Assembly: GCF_020085105.1 (NCBI RefSeq)
Contig: NC_058042.1
Coordinates: 21,542,001-21,606,000 of the forward strand
Source: Siniperca chuatsi
Taxonomy: Eukaryota > Chordata > Actinopteri > Centrarchiformes > Sinipercidae
DNA: 64,000 nucleotides
Reading direction: 5' to 3'
The translations under genes were made by a program, and so were the position numbers. The notes under the pieces were generated by a model, which was given only the letters and a program-made list of their open reading frames with translations, ran no database searches and was not told the origin of the DNA. Shown here piece after piece: positions 60,801-64,000 of the stretch. The first letter of the stretch is position 1. Each line of letters starts with the position of its first letter.

Positions 60801-62282
60801 TTTGCTTTGTTTGGACTTGCTCCCTGGTTTTGACGGAGCCAGTACCTACACTCCCTGTCTTCATCCCCGGAGCCTCGCTGCTCCGGAAGAGCTCACATCC
60901 CCCAGTGTTTACTTGCAGTATATAATAAAAACGGCTGCTATCTCATCCAAATACCACTTCCTTGTGTTCTGCATTTGGGTCCTTCAACTGTGCACTATAA
61001 CAACTTGTGATAGTAATATTTTGGCTCTAAGCCATTCAGTGATCGGCAAACTAGCAGCAGCACTAGCAGAGCACTCTGTTCTCTAACCGAAGCCAGTATG
61101 AACTCTATTTGAGTTCAACACTAGGTCTTTCCTCTATGGTGGAATTACTTAATCTCAGTCTTTATTTAAATGTGGGTAAAAAGAGTAATTTGATGGAAAA
61201 GCTAAGTAAATCTGGACATCGTCTGTGTAGCTGTGGAAACAAAATCTGCAGGATTTTGGCCCAAAGCATATAGCGCTTGAATTATAGAGGCCCAATTATT
61301 GAACCCTGGGGGACTCCACACGTTATAGTGAGCCACTCAGATTAGTTATTACCAGTTGCAACAGCATAGCCACTGCCATCTAGACACAACACAATTCTGT
61401 ACCAGAAAGCCCTAAATATTAGTTCAGTCTATGCAGAATTAGTGTTCTATGATTGACGCTGTTGAAGATTGTAATAATATCCAGCAGCACTATAGGACTA
61501 ATATTTTTCCTTATACAGTATTTAGACAAATGTCATTATGTACCTTTATCAGAGGGGTTTTAGAAGTGGAAAATTGTCATTAAAAATCAAATTACTTTGA
61601 AAAATTAGTAACCTAAATAAAGATACAATTCTCAATTTTCACAATTAAAAAGTTTTTAAATAGGTTAATAATCCACATGCAACCTTTTAGAAGGGACTTA
61701 ATACCTCCAGCTTTCAGTAGCATTCAAGAAATGCCTGAAAGGCGTGAGCAATTTACAGCTAGTAGACAGAATGTCAATAACAGGGGTATGATGGGTAAAT
61801 GGATGTATGGATTAATAGAGGATGGATAGATGGGTGGACGGCAGACAGGTTGATATATATAAATAAATAAATAACCTACCTCTCGTGAGGCTGCTCCAGG
61901 GATCTGAAGACTGCTGCTCCCATCACCAGGTACAGAACCACCAAAAGAAAGATGGCTGTCACCGTCTTCCATTTCATCACTGTGGCAACCACCTACAACA
62001 CTTCAACTGATCAATCAACCCACATACATACAGGAGGTCCCCTGAAATAACCTATAATAATGCCGAAAGGACATTGTAGGCGAGCCTTTTCCACCCACTG
62101 TGGAATATGCACCTTGTGAAAAAATGAATAAAAAATTTATTTTAAAATCTGGACTTCTCTCTTTTTTTCTCTCACCTCACTCTCCTCCCCGGGAGTCAGT
62201 GTGATTGGCTTTGTGGAGAAGGAGAGGCGGGGCTTGGTGTTGTGAGTGGCAGATTTAGGGTCCAATAAGTCTGGAGCTGCCA
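52608..62282 (-). CDS. kcnk2: KCNK2 / TREK-1 two-pore-domain potassium channel (5' exon missing)
   Basis: Exons in transcript order: 62282-62176, 61992-61880, 60252-60162, 59615-59498, 58842-58682, 56071-55885, 55720-55581, 52946-52608; they join in frame to 418 residues after one base from an upstream exon. From the family: a mechano-, heat-, lipid- and pH-gated background K+ channel of neurons and heart. Seen: N-terminal DLLDPKSA and RLSFSTKP; M1 after VMKWK; extracellular cap with SCVNQS (cap Cys and N-glycosylation site) and a second NHS site; pore 1 filter TTIGFG split by an intron; pore 2 filter TTIGFGD; M4 with [15 protein letters not shown]; then the [11 protein letters not shown] tract with the pH-sensing Glu and basic lipid-binding residues; a PKA-type RRRVS site; C-terminus VIEHLK against human VIENIK. 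KCNK10 is less likely because the N- and C-termini match KCNK2. Confidence 0.95.
52951..52973 (-). repeat. (GA)n tract next to the last kcnk2 exon
   Basis: Short GA microsatellite on the + strand, which in transcript sense is a CT-rich tract just 5' of the last-exon acceptor (TTGCAG at 52952-52947), so it doubles as the polypyrimidine tract. Confidence 0.8.
54832..54880 (+). repeat. (CA)n microsatellite
   Basis: About 48 nt of uninterrupted CA dinucleotides in the last kcnk2 intron. Confidence 0.97.
56490..57205. mobile_element. Composite fish interspersed repeat in kcnk2 intron
   Basis: Contains multiple GCTAACAT / ATGTTAGC and TTAGCATGTTAGCATGCTAA words, then CAGCTGAGAATGATGGGAATGTCAT, and twice a unit containing TTTCATGGCAATCCATCCAAT or TTTCTTGGCAATCCATCCAA followed by TAGTTATTGAGATATTTCA. 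These blocks recur together in percomorph genomes as an interspersed repeat. An unrelated insert (about 56640-56830) with TTTCAGCCCAAACTGGCTCT interrupts it. Class unresolved. Confidence 0.65.
59624..59648 (+). repeat. (GA)n microsatellite
   Basis: GA dinucleotide tract about 10 bp upstream (in kcnk2 sense) of the pore-1 exon, again contributing a pyrimidine tract to the acceptor. Confidence 0.9.
60450..61002 (+). mobile_element. Solo LTR, plus orientation, with perfect 5-bp target duplication
   Basis: Begins TGTCATAG and ends CTATAACA, so it has TG...CA ends and short imperfect inverted repeats. It is flanked on both sides by ACTTG (60445-60449 and 61003-61007). An internal AATAAA (60924-60929) and the CTGCATTTGGGTCC block near the 3' end match the pattern of the LTR at 41599-41988. 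No gag-pol sequence adjoins it, so it arose by LTR-LTR recombination. It lies in a kcnk2 intron, antisense to the gene. Confidence 0.9.
61211..61510 (-). mobile_element. Decayed LINE reverse-transcriptase fragment
   Basis: Minus-strand translation shows, with frameshifts, a [14 protein letters not shown] block (around 61315-61287) and further on a Y-x-DD-like motif (TDDVQI, around 61228-61211), the signature motifs of non-LTR retrotransposon RT (L2/CR1/Rex group). Stop codons and shifts show it is dead. It lies in the same kcnk2 intron as the solo LTR and in sense with kcnk2. Confidence 0.7.
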
Positions 62283-62289
62283 CTGTCAG

Positions 62290-63721
62290 GGGAAATGAGA
62301 AAATGGCATTGAGATTTTTTTCCTCACACGTTTTCCCCTCCCTGTCTCTGCTCTCTTACTCTGGTCAAACACATATAGCTGTTAATTTTACATGTCCTTA
62401 TAAATATATCACTGATGGGGACTTTAAGCGACCTTTAAATCCTGACTGGTGAAAGCATCAATCAAGCACTAGCATTTAGTCCTCAGGCATTTTCTCCCAT
62501 TCATGCTGCAACATTTGGCGTGTAAGTGTCTGTGCAGTCCTGTGAGGGAATGGAAATGGTCAGAGTATGAGTGTTTGAAAGATAGAGTAATAAGGAAGAC
62601 ATAGTTTGTTGGTCTGTCTGGTAAGACAAAGAGGGATGGAGAAAGAGGGCTGAGGTCTTTATGAAATAACTGCTTTTATGTTTATATTACTTTTAAGCAG
62701 GTGAGTGAGAGGTGTGTTGTGATTTCTGTTTACCAGGCTGGGTGTCCAAACTAAGGTAGGTATTATGAGCAGAGAAAATTAGACTAACAGCTCAGTTTTG
62801 TATCTGTTGTTTTCTGATATAATTTGTGTGGAGTCAAAAAGAGGAGAAGAGAGACATTTTAATGGAGACGGCAGCAGTACATTACAGTAACCAAGTTGAA
62901 TAGCAGATGTAGTGAGAGGGTGACAGATATCACATTAATGTAAAGGCCAAACACTGTCAGATATAATTACAGTACTTTTGGAAATATTATGATATAACAC
63001 AGTATTTTGTCCCTATTTCTGCAGGAAAATCGTCTTAATAAGGTTATGGTATCCTCCAAATAGTGCTGTGGTAGCTTGTAGCTAACTTTGGGTGCGCTCA
63101 ATATTTACTCCGGGGTGTCCCTGTTCATACAGTGTTACTCTGTGTCAAGTGCTCCACAACAATCAGAGGGATTGCAGATATCCTGCATATTAGGGGTAGC
63201 CAATCAGATTCACCCTGCCCCTGCCTATTGCACAGTCCTAGTAGGAATGTGTGTGTGTCCATGTGTGAGTGTGTGCAGGAGTGTGTGTGTGATGTCTGGG
63301 GGGATGAATGGACTACACTAAACAATATGCCTCCCGTTGCTGTACCAGGAGCTCACATGTGCCTCAATATGGTTGTACTAACCAGATCAACCACAACAAG
63401 CATTGATTTCTGCCCTTTTCTTTAAAAGATTTAGTCTTTATACTGAATGCATAAAATGTTATTAGGATTGAAAAAAGGTCGAAAGCACTTAAGTTGAGTG
63501 CCTCCACCTGAAGATTTTACCAACACAGTATGTGCTGGTGACTTAATAATCTTTCTTCACCTTAGAAACTCTCCACCTCCTTTTGAGATATCAGAATAAC
63601 TGAGTGTAACAACTGAAACTCCAGATGTTTAGCAGCTTTTGGGACACATTTATGTTGGTTGTCTGACAAGTTGAAATATTTGAGCTGCGGTTGTGCAGGA
63701 AGCAGAGCTGCTGGAGATAAT

Positions 63722-63756
<35 letters not shown>

Positions 63757-64000
63757 CCATCCTCTCTCACTAAATGGAGAAGTAAAACAAGTGGAGTAAT
63801 GCATGAACTTCAAGACTACATGTTATTTTTTTACTGAAATATGTATTTATTAATATTGTGTACAAATTAGCTTAGATGAAGTGGAAAACATTTAGGGGCA
63901 TATTCACAGAAGGATTGCGATTTGCGACCGCTAAACCTGCATAAATAACGACAAAATGAAACCGTGTACTTCTCAAAGCACCCGCAAAGGGTGAACTGCA
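62290..64000. other. kcnk2 5' intron or flank
   Basis: Upstream of the first recognised kcnk2 exon. No exon matching the short N-terminal peptide of TREK-1 was found, so this is probably intron and the start exon lies outside the window. A GT/CA-rich region occurs at 63245-63295. No other gene recognised. Confidence 0.5.
63724..63755 (+). repeat. (CA)n microsatellite
   Basis: About 30 nt of uninterrupted CA dinucleotides. Confidence 0.95.

Noticed and set aside
60572..61086. Overlapping plus-strand ORFs of 85-117 codons
   Set aside because: They lie within the solo LTR; Cys/Leu/Phe-rich translations of CT-rich LTR sequence, not a gene.

Overview
The window is vertebrate chromosomal DNA, almost certainly from a ray-finned (probably percomorph) fish. 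The genes have many short GT-AG introns, vertebrate-type protein sequences and no bacterial features. The interspersed repeats are kinds common in teleost genomes: tRNA-derived SINEs, Tc1/mariner remnants, palindromic MITEs and solo LTRs. This assignment rests on pattern recognition, not on a database search.

Three protein-coding genes account for the coding content. (1) smyd2, + strand, 3471-12474: 12 coding exons that join in frame to 435 codons plus stop, a complete SET/MYND lysine methyltransferase. (2) cenpf, + strand, coding 16088-36101: 37 coding exons that join in frame to 2834 codons plus stop, a giant coiled-coil kinetochore protein ending in a CAAX box; a non-coding first exon and a cell-cycle type promoter lie near 15.14-15.28 kb. 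(3) kcnk2 (TREK-1), - strand, 62282 down to 52608: eight exons coding 418 residues of a two-pore-domain K+ channel; only the extreme N-terminal exon is missing and probably lies beyond the right edge. The neighbours smyd2, cenpf and kcnk2 match human 1q41, but ptpn14, which sits between SMYD2 and CENPF in human, is absent here, and kcnk2 is inverted relative to cenpf.

Layout: 1-3.3 kb left flank with a decayed Tc1/mariner copy; 3.3-14.8 kb smyd2 and its 3'UTR; 15.1-37.15 kb cenpf; 37.2-52.6 kb repeat-rich intergenic DNA holding a palindromic MITE, a solo LTR, a second palindromic element and a broken endogenous retrovirus (about 44.5-48.2 kb); 52.6-64 kb kcnk2, whose introns contain a second solo LTR, a LINE fragment and a composite repeat.

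The most notable observations are a textbook U12-type AT-AC intron in smyd2 (11332-11482), whose AT/AC boundaries are the ones that restore the reading frame; a dense cluster of AACGTT palindromes in cenpf intron 1; a CCAAT-CCAAT-CHR promoter arrangement; an unusually fragmented exon structure of cenpf with lineage-specific coiled-coil repeats; and two related solo LTRs in opposite orientation. The three genes act in unrelated processes (protein methylation, mitosis, membrane excitability). I see no operon-like or wholly new system; the novelty is in gene structure and repeats.
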